A stretch of DNA of 64,000 nucleotides from Streptomyces graminofaciens (GCF_030294945.1 NZ_AP018448.1:2604001-2668000); one strand, 5' to 3'. Counted from the first letter of the stretch, positions 16,929-24,931 are shown. Program-made: numbers and translations. Notes: generated by a model from the letters alone, not told the origin.

Positions 16929-17756
16929 CTACCGCACCAGGGTGTTGCGTAGTTCGCCGACGCCCTTGATCGAACTGACCACTTCGGTGCGCATCCGCAG
17001 AGCTACGTCGGGCTCACGGCCGGTGCCCGCCCCGGCCGGTGTTCCCGTCGTGATCAGGTCGCCGGGCCGCAGGGTGACGACGGTGCTGACGTGCGCGATG
17101 ACGGTCGCGACGTCGAAGAGCAGTTCCGACGTGTTCGCCTTCTGCGTCACGCGCCCGTCGACGAGGCAGTTCATCGTCAGGCCGCGACCGCCCATCGGTA
17201 CGTCGTCGGTGGTGACCAGGGTCGGCCCCGTCGGGGTGGTGACGGTGGCGGACGCCCTGGGCGCGGGGATGCCGTCCGGGCGGCTCCACGCGGTGATGTT
17301 GCTGGTCACGGTGTATCCCGCGACGTGACCCAGGGCCGTTTCAGCCGTCACTTCACGGGCCCGGCGCCCCATCACCAGGCCGAGCTCCACGCCCCAGTCC
17401 ACGTCCTGCCCCTCGGCCGGCAGGCAGATGTCGTCGTCGGCACCCACGACGACATGGCCGCCGTACGACACCGAGAATTCCGGAGCCTCGGGAAGGGGCC
17501 ACCCCAACTCCCGTGCACGGGAGGCATAGTTGAGATCAAGGCGAACAATCCTGCCCGGCCGGACGATCAGTGGCGCATAGGAGACGTCCTCCAGCCGGTG
17601 GCGCTCACCGGTCTCGGCACCGGCCCGTTCCCGCCAGCCGTCGCCCGACGCGATCAACGCCCCGACATCCGGGTACGGCAGCAGCACGCAGTGCTTCTTC
17701 TGCAGACGCGCGGCGGATGTGCGGTCTCGTCCCAGTCGTACGGTACTGAGCTTCAC
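16929..17756 (-). CDS. FAH-family protein with degenerate metal and catalytic site
   Basis: 275 residues of the fumarylacetoacetate hydrolase fold, which normally splits or decarboxylates beta-keto acids from aromatic degradation using Mg2+. The opening MKLSTVRLGRDR and the C-terminal VIAHVSTVVTLRPGDLITTGTPAG are typical. However, the usual NYxxHAxE is NYASRARE (His replaced by Arg). The usual D-x-E-x-E-L ligand motif is DWGVEL (first Glu replaced by Gly). The NDVTARD ligand region is SNITAWS. So catalysis of the normal kind is doubtful. A GTG at 17756 with AGGAG eight bases before it is the start; a much longer frame upstream runs into the kinase gene. It lies 58 bases after sensor kinase 2, oddly placed among surface-modification genes. 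Confidence 0.8.
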   Translation of the reverse strand: MKLSTVRLGRDRTSAARLQKKHCVLLPYPDVGALIASGDGWRERAGAETGERHRLEDVSYAPLIVRPGRIVRLDLNYASRARELGWPLPEAPEFSVSYGGHVVVGADDDICLPAEGQDVDWGVELGLVMGRRAREVTAETALGHVAGYTVTSNITAWSRPDGIPAPRASATVTTPTGPTLVTTDDVPMGGRGLTMNCLVDGRVTQKANTSELLFDVATVIAHVSTVVTLRPGDLITTGTPAGAGTGREPDVALRMRTEVVSSIKGVGELRNTLVR

Positions 17757-17814
17757 CGGTGACACTCCTTCGGTATTGATGTCTTCATTGATGTCGTCGA
17801 TGTCGTGAGCGGCG

Positions 17815-19383
17815 TCATCCGCACGTACTGGAAACCGGGACGGGCGTGGACGCGGCGGCGGGTCGAAACGGCAGGAGCAGGCGGAAGATGCAGCCCTCGC
17901 CCGGCCGGGTGTCGAGCTCCAGACGCCCGCCGTTGGCCTCCGCGGCGCTGGAGGCGATCGCCAGTCCCAGGCCGGAGCCCGCAGCTGCTCGCTCGGAGGA
18001 ATCGGCGCGGTAGAAGCGCTCGAACACCCGCCGCGCGTCCGGCGGCGCGAGGCCGGTCCCGTCATCGGCCACCTCGACGGCGCAGGCGAGAGTCCCAGGG
18101 GCCAGGGGCGGATTGGCGCTGGTACGGTCCGGCACATCCGTGCCTCGACCGTGCGGGCGGATGCGGAGGGTGCCGAAGCGCACCTGAACGTGCGTCCCGG
18201 GCGGGGTGTGGACGCAGGCGTTGGTGAGCAGGTTCGACAGGATCTGCGCCAGTTGATGAGGATCGCCGATGACATCGACGACGTCCAGCTCGGCTTCGTG
18301 AGGATCGTCCTGCGGGTCCGACAGGGCGCCGAGGCCGATGCCGCGGTCGGGGTGCTGCAGGGCGACGGCAGCGATGCTGTCGGCGGCCAGAGAGAGCAGG
18401 TCGACCGCCTGCCACCGCATGGCGGGCACATCACCCAGCTTGGCCAGCTGGGACAGGCTGTCGACGAGACGGCTCATGCGCTCGGCGTTCCACACGATCA
18501 GCTGCTGCGCCTCCTGGCGTCGCTGCGGACTCATCTCCGGTTCCTGTACGAGGAGTTCGGCGAAGCCCTGCAGGGAGGTGAGCGGCGTGCGCAGTTCATG
18601 CCCGGCGTCCGCAAGAAAGTGGCGCAGCTGCTGCTCGGACGCCTCGGTGCGGTGCAACGCGGTGCGCAACCGGTCGAGCATGGTGTTCAACGCGCGGCTG
18701 AGGTGGCCGACCTCCGTGACGGCATACCCGTCCGGAACACTCAGCTGCGACTCGCCGTCAGCGATGCGCCGGGCGGTGCGCTCGACTCGGGTCAGCGGCC
18801 GTAGTCCCAGTCGCACCACCAGGTTGCCGAAGAGGACGACGCCGACTGCGACGGCCACTCCCACGGTGAGGCTGAACCACAGCATCCTGGAGGTCGCCTC
18901 GTCCACCTCTTTCAGGGGCAGCGCCACCACGACCCTGGTGCCGTCCGCGCCGGATCGCGTGATCACCCGCCAGGTGCCGCCGCCGTCGGTCGCGGCAAGC
19001 GTGGCCGGCCGGCCGTTCTTCAGACCGAGTGCCGACTCGGACCGGGGCAGCCGTGGCCCTGCACCGCCCCCGTCGCCACTCAGTGATCCGGCCAGCCTGT
19101 GTCCGTCACTGTCGTAGAAGTACACGCGGTAGTCCGAGGGGAGGGTGTCGTTCCTGGTGGTCACCCCTGCCGCCATCCGTCCTTCGGCCACGTCCTGGTA
19201 GAGCCGGGCCATTGGCTGGAATCGGGTGAGCCGACCGTCGACCTGGTCCGTGAGCCAGGCGTGGAGCAGGGCGAGCCCCGCCGCCTGGCAGAGCAGGACC
19301 GCCGAGGTGGCCAGCAGCGTGGCGCCGAGCACCAGCCGGGCCCGCAGCGAGCGCGGCTTCAGTCGCCTCGGCCACTGCCTCAC
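17815..19383 (-). CDS. sensor histidine kinase 2 (HAMP, OmpR-partner type)
   Basis: 522 residues with the same architecture as sensor kinase 1: membrane helix about 15-42, extracellular loop with DYRVYFYDSDGHRLAGSL, second helix about 168-188, HAMP, and H-box DAGHELRTPLTSLQG with His262. The ATPase boxes are QILSNLLTNACVHTPPG, VADDGTGLAPP and AGSGLGLAIA. The start is a GTG overlapping the regulator's TGA (GTGA), so the pair is translationally coupled. Between the first two ATPase boxes is a charged insertion of about 35 residues also present in kinase 1, which supports recent duplication of the whole two-component pair. Confidence 0.9.
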   Translation of the reverse strand: MRQWPRRLKPRSLRARLVLGATLLATSAVLLCQAAGLALLHAWLTDQVDGRLTRFQPMARLYQDVAEGRMAAGVTTRNDTLPSDYRVYFYDSDGHRLAGSLSGDGGGAGPRLPRSESALGLKNGRPATLAATDGGGTWRVITRSGADGTRVVVALPLKEVDEATSRMLWFSLTVGVAVAVGVVLFGNLVVRLGLRPLTRVERTARRIADGESQLSVPDGYAVTEVGHLSRALNTMLDRLRTALHRTEASEQQLRHFLADAGHELRTPLTSLQGFAELLVQEPEMSPQRRQEAQQLIVWNAERMSRLVDSLSQLAKLGDVPAMRWQAVDLLSLAADSIAAVALQHPDRGIGLGALSDPQDDPHEAELDVVDVIGDPHQLAQILSNLLTNACVHTPPGTHVQVRFGTLRIRPHGRGTDVPDRTSANPPLAPGTLACAVEVADDGTGLAPPDARRVFERFYRADSSERAAAGSGLGLAIASSAAEANGGRLELDTRPGEGCIFRLLLPFRPAAASTPVPVSSTCG

Positions 19384-20126
19384 AGCGCCGCCGCTCCCGG
19401 CCCGGGACGGGCGGCCCGCAGACAGTAGCCGACACCGCGGATCGTCTGGATCAGCTGGGGTTCGCACCGGTCGATCTTGCGCCGCAGATTACGTACGTAG
19501 GTGTCGACGATGCGGGCGTCACCCGCGAAGTCGTAGTGCCAGACCTCGGTCAGAATCTCCTTTTTGCCCACCACTCGTTCCGGCTGGGCCAGCAGACAGA
19601 CCAGCAGCCGGAACTCGGTCGGCGACAGCTGGACCGGCAAGCCCGCCCGCCACACCTCGTGCGTCTGCTCGTCCAGCACAAGATCCGCGTATCGCAACGG
19701 CGGCCGTCTGGCCCCGACGCCCGGCGGCATGTCGCTGCGCCGCAGGATGGCACGGATGCGCAGCAGCACCTCCTGTACGTGGAAGGGCTTCGTGACGTAG
19801 TCGTCGCCGCCGGAACTGAGGCCGATGATGCGGTCCTCGACGTCGGTGCGGGCCGTCAGGAACAGTACGGGTGTGTAGACGCCCTCCGCGCGCAGGTGAC
19901 GGGTCACCTCGAAGCCGTCGATGTCCGGGAGGCCCACGTCCAGCACGATCAGATCGGGCTGGCTGCGGCCCGCCTCGAACATGGCGGTCCGACCGGTGTC
20001 AGCGGTGCTCACCGAGTATCCGGCGGCGTGCAGGGCTGAAGTGAGCAGGGTTCGGATGCTTGGGTCGTCCTCGACGACAAGCACGTTGTGTCGGGGCGGC
20101 GCGGACGCCGACGGCGCAACGGGCAT
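19380..20126 (-). CDS. OmpR/PhoB-family response regulator 2
   Basis: 248 residues. Receiver domain: acidic residues ED at 19-20, phospho-acceptor Asp63 in VLDVGLPDIDG, Thr in FLTARTD and Lys in VTKPFH. The winged-helix effector domain includes LSPTEFRLLVCLLAQPERVV and ARIVDTYVRNLRRKID. Start ATG 20126 has AAAGGAA five bases before it. It lies downstream of the CotH gene, but a strong hairpin separates them, so it may depend on readthrough or its own promoter. OmpR-type regulators bind direct repeats one helical turn apart; such a repeat (TGAGAA twice, 11-bp period) lies upstream of the VTC gene. Confidence 0.9.
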   Translation of the reverse strand: MPVAPSASAPPRHNVLVVEDDPSIRTLLTSALHAAGYSVSTADTGRTAMFEAGRSQPDLIVLDVGLPDIDGFEVTRHLRAEGVYTPVLFLTARTDVEDRIIGLSSGGDDYVTKPFHVQEVLLRIRAILRRSDMPPGVGARRPPLRYADLVLDEQTHEVWRAGLPVQLSPTEFRLLVCLLAQPERVVGKKEILTEVWHYDFAGDARIVDTYVRNLRRKIDRCEPQLIQTIRGVGYCLRAARPGPGAAAL

Positions 20127-20165
20127 GGAGATTCCTTTGTTGTCATGAAATTCGCGGTGCGCCGA

Positions 20166-20205
20166 ACGCCCGGACGGCGTCCCACGGGCACTGCCGTCCG
20201 GGCGT
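20166..20205 (-). terminator. hairpin between the CotH and response regulator 2 genes
   Basis: Perfect 13-bp arms (ACGCCCGGACGGC and its complement) with a 14-base loop, six bases beyond the CotH stop codon. It probably limits transcription from the VTC-DUF4956-CotH operon into the two-component genes. Confidence 0.7.
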
Positions 20206-20211
20206 CGGAGA

Positions 20212-21963
20212 TCAGCCGGTCACCTCCGTGTTCTTGGCCAGCGCGTCGGTGCGCTCGGTGACCGTCTTGCGCAGCTTCTCGACGGCGGAGTCCAGCTCCT
20301 TGCCGTCGGCACCGGCCTTCCCCGCCTGTTCGGCGATGTCGTTCAGCGCCTTCAGAGCGGTCCCGGAGCCGTAGAACTTCTCGTACAGCTCCCTGTACGC
20401 CTTCTTGTAGACGGGATCGAAGGTGTCCGAGTCCAGGAAGCGCTCCTTGAGGGGGTGCCCCATGAGGCCGCCGAACCCACCGCCCTCGCCTTGACCGCCT
20501 TGGCCGCCTTGACCGCCACCCGGCATGCCCGAAGGTATTCCTGACGGCATTCCCTCCGGCAGATTTTCGGGCATTCCCGAGGGCATGCCTTCGGGCATTC
20601 CTTCGGGCATCCCTGACGGCGCTCCGGAGGGCATGTTCTGCGCCCCCTGACCACCGGCGGCCTGGCCGCCTCGGCCGCTCTGCCCGTCGGCAGCGCCTCC
20701 GCCGCCGCCGAAAGCGCCGCCCATGCCCATGTCGTCGTCCGGACCCGACGTCGCGTCGCCGCTGAAGGTGAGGTTGTAGTCCCACCCCAGGACCGAGAAC
20801 TTCTTGGTGTCGAGGTCGTACCACAGCAGGTAGTTCTTGCCCGGTCCGGCCATGTCGTCGAAGTTCATCAGCAGGTTCTGGGCGGCGAGGTACGTGGCCA
20901 GTGACTCGACGTCCACGTACTGGTCGAGTTCCTTCTCGAACTCCTCGTCCGATGCCTGGTTCGCCCACTTGATGAGCTTCATGACCGGCTCCAGGTCCTG
21001 GCTGCCGACCTTGTTGAGCTGTTCGAACGAGTTCTCGTAGTCGCTCGGGTCGTCACCCTTGTACTCGAAGCCGCCCCCGGCCCTCGCCTTGTAGAGGACT
21101 CCGTTGCCGTCGCCGATGGACTCGGCGTACTCCGTGTCCGGGCTCTCGACCATCAGCCGGGTGGCGACCGGACGGCTGTTCACCTTCACCGACGTGAAGG
21201 CGTACCTCTCGTTCTTCCGACCGGTGGTGTCCGTCAGGCTCAGCGAGAGCGCCTCGTTCACCGGCACCTGGCCGTTGCTGCCGGGGCGCAGCGAGATCTC
21301 GCGCTCGCCCTGGTAGGCGCGGCCCTCGATGAACTCGTCCACCTTGATGAGCCACGGCAGTTCCTCGGGCTTCTTGTCGGAGAGGTTGTACTGCGTGATC
21401 CCGCCCATGGCACCACCGGCCCCGCCGGGACCGCCGCCATTGCCCTGGCCGCGGTCCCGGCTCCCCGTCCCGCCGTCCTGTGGCAGGTCCGGGGCGCCCT
21501 GCGCGGCTCCTTCGGGCATGGTCCGGCCGCCACCGGGCATGCCCTGGCCGCTTCCGCGCAGGGACATCAGTGTGGAGTTGCCCTTGAGGCGGATCCCGAC
21601 GTCTTCGAGGTAGACCCCGTCGATGGTGAGGTCCGCTTCGATGTAGTCCTTGGTTCCGTCCTCGCGGAACTCCTTCATCATCTTGGTGAAGTCGGTCTGG
21701 TCGTACTCCAGTTGGATGGAGTGGGAGACCGAGGTGTCGTACAGGTCGACCGTGCCTTCGACGTTCTCCGTGATGGTGTCGGCCTCCACGCGGGAGGAGG
21801 AGGTGACGTACGGCGAGACGCGGGCGTCGCCGAAGAAATAGACCATCACCGCCAGACCGGCACACAGGGCTCCGGCCGGCTTCCAGTGGTGTCGCAGCCG
21901 TACGGGGATCCGGTCCCGCAGGCGCCGTCGCCGTGGGGTCGTGTCGTTGTGGCCGGACATCAC
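20212..21963 (-). CDS. CotH-type secreted/membrane protein kinase with Gly-Met-Pro tail
   Basis: 583 residues. One N-terminal membrane helix (about 30-47) follows a basic cytoplasmic leader, so the body is extracellular. CotH signatures: GIRLKGNST near residue 125, VDEFIEGRAYQGEREISLRPG near 205, catalytic NFDDMAGPGKNYLLWYD near 365 and metal-binding GWDYNLTFSGD near 392. CotH kinases phosphorylate Ser residues on spore-coat or surface proteins. Two low-complexity insertions stand out: residues about 134-188 and 405-495, the second with GMPEGMPEGMPSGMP units. The ATG overlaps the DUF4956 stop (ATGA). Substrate unknown; its own Ser-containing tail or the similar tail on the GT39 protein are candidates. 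Confidence 0.85.
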   Translation of the reverse strand: MMSGHNDTTPRRRRLRDRIPVRLRHHWKPAGALCAGLAVMVYFFGDARVSPYVTSSSRVEADTITENVEGTVDLYDTSVSHSIQLEYDQTDFTKMMKEFREDGTKDYIEADLTIDGVYLEDVGIRLKGNSTLMSLRGSGQGMPGGGRTMPEGAAQGAPDLPQDGGTGSRDRGQGNGGGPGGAGGAMGGITQYNLSDKKPEELPWLIKVDEFIEGRAYQGEREISLRPGSNGQVPVNEALSLSLTDTTGRKNERYAFTSVKVNSRPVATRLMVESPDTEYAESIGDGNGVLYKARAGGGFEYKGDDPSDYENSFEQLNKVGSQDLEPVMKLIKWANQASDEEFEKELDQYVDVESLATYLAAQNLLMNFDDMAGPGKNYLLWYDLDTKKFSVLGWDYNLTFSGDATSGPDDDMGMGGAFGGGGGAADGQSGRGGQAAGGQGAQNMPSGAPSGMPEGMPEGMPSGMPENLPEGMPSGIPSGMPGGGQGGQGGQGEGGGFGGLMGHPLKERFLDSDTFDPVYKKAYRELYEKFYGSGTALKALNDIAEQAGKAGADGKELDSAVEKLRKTVTERTDALAKNTEVTG

Positions 21964-22637
21964 AGGTCGGTCGTGTCGTAACCGGTCAGGACGGTCACCC
22001 GCTGGCCCGACGTCCGCTCCTGAAGCGCGGTCACCAGGTCACTGGGCTCGGTGCCCTTCTTCATGCGCACCGTGTAGAACACCTCGGTCAGTGCCCCGCC
22101 ACGGATCGTCTCCGTGCTCACCAGCTCGAACTCACTGGTGTAGCGGATGAGGACATCGCGGATGTCGGACGAGTAGTCCTCACCGGCCGGCACCTGGACC
22201 TTGACGACCTGGCGCTGGACGTTGAGCGCGAACCAGTTGAACTTGAACATCACGATGATGACGGCGCAGATGACCACCGCGGCGACCGCGGCGAGGGTGT
22301 AGAAACGGGCACCGGCGGCCATGCCCACGGCCATGGCCAGGAAGATGAAGCCGACGTCCCTGGTCTCCTTGACCGCGTTCCGGAACCGGACGACGGACAG
22401 TGCTCCGACCAGGGAGAACGCGCGGGCCAGGTTGGACCCGACGACCAGCATGATCAGCGCGACGATCATGCCGACGATGACGAGGGTCTGGACGTAGGAC
22501 TGGCTGTAGGAGACGTTGCGGTGCGTGTACCGGTACACGTAACCGATCATCGTGCTCAGGATGAACGACAGCGCCATGGCCGCGACCACGTCGGCGACGC
22601 TGAACGTACCGCTGAGTTCCTGCAGATCGAAGTTCAC
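21960..22637 (-). CDS. DUF4956 membrane protein
   Basis: 225 residues. Three or four membrane segments lie in residues 15-130 (AMALSFILSTMIGYVYRY, LVIVGMIVALIMLVVGSNLA, VGFIFLAMAVGMAAGARFY, AVVICAVIIVMFKFNWFAL). A soluble C-terminal ferredoxin-like half follows (VQRQVVKVQVPAGEDYSSDI and onward). The conserved VRFRNAVKETRD loop of the family is present. DUF4956 genes commonly neighbour VTC-domain genes; no activity is established that I know of. It overlaps the VTC stop and the CotH start by four bases each (ATGA), so the three proteins are probably made in equal amounts and may form one membrane complex. Confidence 0.85.
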   Translation of the reverse strand: MNFDLQELSGTFSVADVVAAMALSFILSTMIGYVYRYTHRNVSYSQSYVQTLVIVGMIVALIMLVVGSNLARAFSLVGALSVVRFRNAVKETRDVGFIFLAMAVGMAAGARFYTLAAVAAVVICAVIIVMFKFNWFALNVQRQVVKVQVPAGEDYSSDIRDVLIRYTSEFELVSTETIRGGALTEVFYTVRMKKGTEPSDLVTALQERTSGQRVTVLTGYDTTDL

Positions 22638-23557
22638 TGTGCTCCTGCTTTCAAGGGCGCCTCGGGCGCCGACCGCTGCCGGGGCAGCGACTGTTCGGTG
22701 GGGGTGGGCGGCGGACAGTCCGCCTCGTTGACGTGGAAGACGGATCGGGGTGCCAGCCCGAACGCCTCGACGGACTGCACGTACTTGGAGACCCGGATGA
22801 GGTTGAGGTTCCGGCGTGCGGCAAGGTCCGTGATCCAGTGCGGGGTGCGCTCGTTGACCTTGATCTCCATCACCGACATGTGGGGTGGGATGGTGAACCG
22901 GTTCTCGGGTGCGGCGATGCCGAAGTGGAAGTCCCGGTCCCGGCCGCGGATGCGCCGGTCGAAGGTCACCCGCAGTCCGGTGTCCGCCTCCCGGCCGACC
23001 AGTGCCTCGCGCTGGTAGCCGGTGATCGCGGTGGGCTGCAGGTTGAGCCGTACGACCAGTTCGAGCACCTCGTGGATGAAGGCACGTTCCTTGGGCGAGT
23101 GCTCCACCAGCTCACGGCTGTCGCACAACTGCCGGGCGGCACCGTAAGGGAGAGTGATGCGGCGCTTCTGCGTGACCCGGTTGACGCGTTGCTTGATCTC
23201 CACGCAGACCGGGGACTCGTCTGTGACGCCGTCCAGGTCGCCGTAGTGGCGGATGCGCAGCTTGCGCCGGAACTTCAGGCCCTCGATCTTCTCCCAATAG
23301 AACCGCAGCTGCGGGGTGTCGTAGTACAGGCTCCAGACGCCGTAGCCTCCGACAGGGCTGTTCAGATCACGGTCCATCCGCTCGGCCAGCTCGTCCCGGA
23401 TCTCGGCCGCCTGCTCGACCGGTACGAGGTACTTCAGCTCGAACCGGTTGAACGCGTGCAGCCTGCTGGCCACATGCAACGGCTGTTCCTCCGCCGGGAC
23501 TTGATCTTCCTCCCGGCTCCGGGACTTCCGCCGTGTGGTCACCGGTAGTGCCACCAT
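22634..23557 (-). CDS. VTC-domain polyphosphate polymerase
   Basis: 307 residues, of which 35-270 form a VTC domain, the tunnel fold that in yeast Vtc4 makes polyphosphate from ATP. Basic tunnel residues are visible in order: RFELKYLV (38-45), SLYYDT (76-81), KFRRKLRIRHYG (95-106), CVEIKQR (118-124), RVTFDRRIR (196-204), VMEIKVNE (229-236, metal-binding Glu) and SKYVQSV (257-263). No membrane segment is present; the coupled DUF4956 protein may anchor it. The ATG has GAAGGAGG directly upstream. It is the first gene of the VTC-DUF4956-CotH operon, and a PHO-box-like pair lies about 100 bases upstream, which suits a phosphate-related enzyme. Confidence 0.88.
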   Translation of the reverse strand: MVALPVTTRRKSRSREEDQVPAEEQPLHVASRLHAFNRFELKYLVPVEQAAEIRDELAERMDRDLNSPVGGYGVWSLYYDTPQLRFYWEKIEGLKFRRKLRIRHYGDLDGVTDESPVCVEIKQRVNRVTQKRRITLPYGAARQLCDSRELVEHSPKERAFIHEVLELVVRLNLQPTAITGYQREALVGREADTGLRVTFDRRIRGRDRDFHFGIAAPENRFTIPPHMSVMEIKVNERTPHWITDLAARRNLNLIRVSKYVQSVEAFGLAPRSVFHVNEADCPPPTPTEQSLPRQRSAPEAPLKAGAQ

Positions 23558-23615
23558 GCGCCTCCTTCGTCGTACGGCCCAGTCGGGCGACGCAGCACAC
23601 GAAACCGGTGCGATG

Positions 23616-23646
23616 TGAGAAGGCGCTGAGAATTACGAGGTAATTC
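23616..23646 (-). promoter_or_regulatory. direct repeat and palindrome upstream of the VTC gene
   Basis: TGAGAA occurs at 23616 and again at 23627, an 11-bp period typical of OmpR-family sites. It runs into a 17-bp palindrome, GAATTAC-gag-GTAATTC (23630-23646), which is unusually AT-rich for this genome. Either could be the target of one of the two response regulators in the cluster. Confidence 0.45.
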
Positions 23647-23655
23647 CAGGAGTAT

Positions 23656-23677
23656 TCGAGATGACCGGAAGGTGAAC
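23656..23677 (-). promoter_or_regulatory. putative PHO box (PhoP site) upstream of the VTC operon
   Basis: Read leftwards, two adjacent 11-base units GTTCACCTTCC and GGTCATCTCGA each match the first eight positions of the Streptomyces PHO-box unit G(G/T)TCAYYYR(G/C)G. Paired direct units of 11 bases are the known PhoP target. The position, about 100 bases before the VTC start codon, fits a promoter site. Confidence 0.55.
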
Positions 23678-23720
23678 CGCGCGCGTCACCAAAGCTCCAC
23701 AGAGAGCAGCACAGGCAGAA

Positions 23721-23759
23721 GAGCGCTCTGGTTGACCCGACGGGTCAACCAGAGCGCTC
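23721..23759 (-). terminator. very strong hairpin terminator after the GAPDH gene
   Basis: Perfect 19-bp arms (GAGCGCTCTGGTTGACCCG and its complement) meet around a single A. It lies about 57 bases beyond the GAPDH stop and insulates it from the VTC operon on the same strand. Confidence 0.85.
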
Positions 23760-23815
23760 AGAGGAGGTGCGGGCCGGAGCGGTCGCCGGAGGCGGGGTAC
23801 CGCCCCGGGGTCCGG

Positions 23816-24814
23816 TCAGCGGGTGGCGAGGAACTCGAGCGTGTCGATCACGCGGTTCGAGAAGCCCCACTCGTTGTCGTACCAGGCGACCACCTTGACG
23901 TGGCGGCCGTCGACGCGGGTGAGGGCCGAGTCGAAGATCGACGAGGCGGGATTGCCCACGATGTCGGACGACACCAGCGGGTCGTCCGAGTACTCGAGGA
24001 CGCCGGCGAGCGGCCCCTCCGCCGCGGCGCGGTACGCCGCCAGCACGTCGTCGCGCGTCACGTCGCGGGCGACGGTCGTGTTGAGTTCGACGATCGAGCC
24101 CACCGGCACCGGTACGCGGATCGAGTCGCCCGACAGCTTGCCCTCGAGGTTCGGCAGCACCAGGCCGATCGCCTTGGCGGCGCCGGTCGTGGTCGGCACG
24201 ATGTTGACGCCGGCGGCCCGTGCGCGACGGGCGTCGCGGTGCGGACCGTCCTGCAGGTTCTGCTCCTGGGTGTAGGCGTGCACCGTCGTCATGAACCCGT
24301 GTTCGATACCGGCGAGTTCGTCGAGGACCGCGGCCAGCGGCGCGAGCGCGTTGGTGGTGCAGGAGGCGTTCGAGACGATCGTGTGCATGGCCGGGTCGTA
24401 GGCGTCGGTGTTGACCCCGAACGCGAGCGTGACGTCGGCGCCGTCCGACGGCGCGCTGACGAGTACCTTCTTCGCGCCCGCGTCGAGGTGGGCCCGGGCG
24501 GCCTTGGCCGAGGTGAAGCGGCCGGTGGCCTCCAGGACGATGTCGACGCCGAGTTCGGCCCACGGTAGCTGCGCCGGTTCGCGCTCGGCCAGCACCGTGA
24601 TCCGACGGCCGTCGACGACGAGGGCGTCCCCGTCGACGGTCACCGGGCGCCCGAGCCGGCCGGCCGTGCTGTCGTAGGCGAGCAGCCGGGCGAGGGTGGC
24701 GGGCTCGGTGAGGTCGTTGACGGCGACGACCTCCAGGGCGCTGTCGCGCTCCAGCAGTGCGCGCAGCACATTGCGTCCGATGCGGCCGAATCCGTTGATG
24801 GCGATGCGAGTCAT
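23816..24814 (-). CDS. gap: glyceraldehyde-3-phosphate dehydrogenase
   Basis: 332 residues, full family length. The NAD-binding N-terminus is MTRIAINGFGRIGRNVLRAL; the catalytic Cys is in SNASCTTNALAPL near residue 150; the partner His is in TTVHAYTQEQN near 175; the C-terminus has WYDNEWGFSNRVIDT. It converts glyceraldehyde 3-phosphate to 1,3-bisphosphoglycerate in glycolysis. The ATG at 24814, with GGAAGGGA before it, is chosen over an upstream extension of 26 codons. No pgk or tpi gene is adjacent, so this is probably an extra gap copy rather than the main glycolytic one; adjacency to a GlxA-type regulator suggests dedicated control. Confidence 0.92.
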   Translation of the reverse strand: MTRIAINGFGRIGRNVLRALLERDSALEVVAVNDLTEPATLARLLAYDSTAGRLGRPVTVDGDALVVDGRRITVLAEREPAQLPWAELGVDIVLEATGRFTSAKAARAHLDAGAKKVLVSAPSDGADVTLAFGVNTDAYDPAMHTIVSNASCTTNALAPLAAVLDELAGIEHGFMTTVHAYTQEQNLQDGPHRDARRARAAGVNIVPTTTGAAKAIGLVLPNLEGKLSGDSIRVPVPVGSIVELNTTVARDVTRDDVLAAYRAAAEGPLAGVLEYSDDPLVSSDIVGNPASSIFDSALTRVDGRHVKVVAWYDNEWGFSNRVIDTLEFLATR

Positions 24815-24931
24815 GAGTGGGGTCCCTTCCCTTCCCCACCAGGCTCGCCCGCGGCCGACACCGCTGACAGTGGCGGGATCGCCATGGTTCAAAAGGATCC
24901 CGCCACACCCGCCACGCGGTGCCGGGCGGGG

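Noticed and set aside
17757..18434. Long N-terminal extension of the FAH-like frame
   Set aside because: The extension runs antiframe through the 3' end of kinase 2; a GTG with AGGAG at 17756 gives the normal family start.
24815..24892. N-terminal extension of the GAPDH frame
   Set aside because: The extra 26 codons precede the universally conserved family start, and the ATG at 24814 has its own ribosome site.
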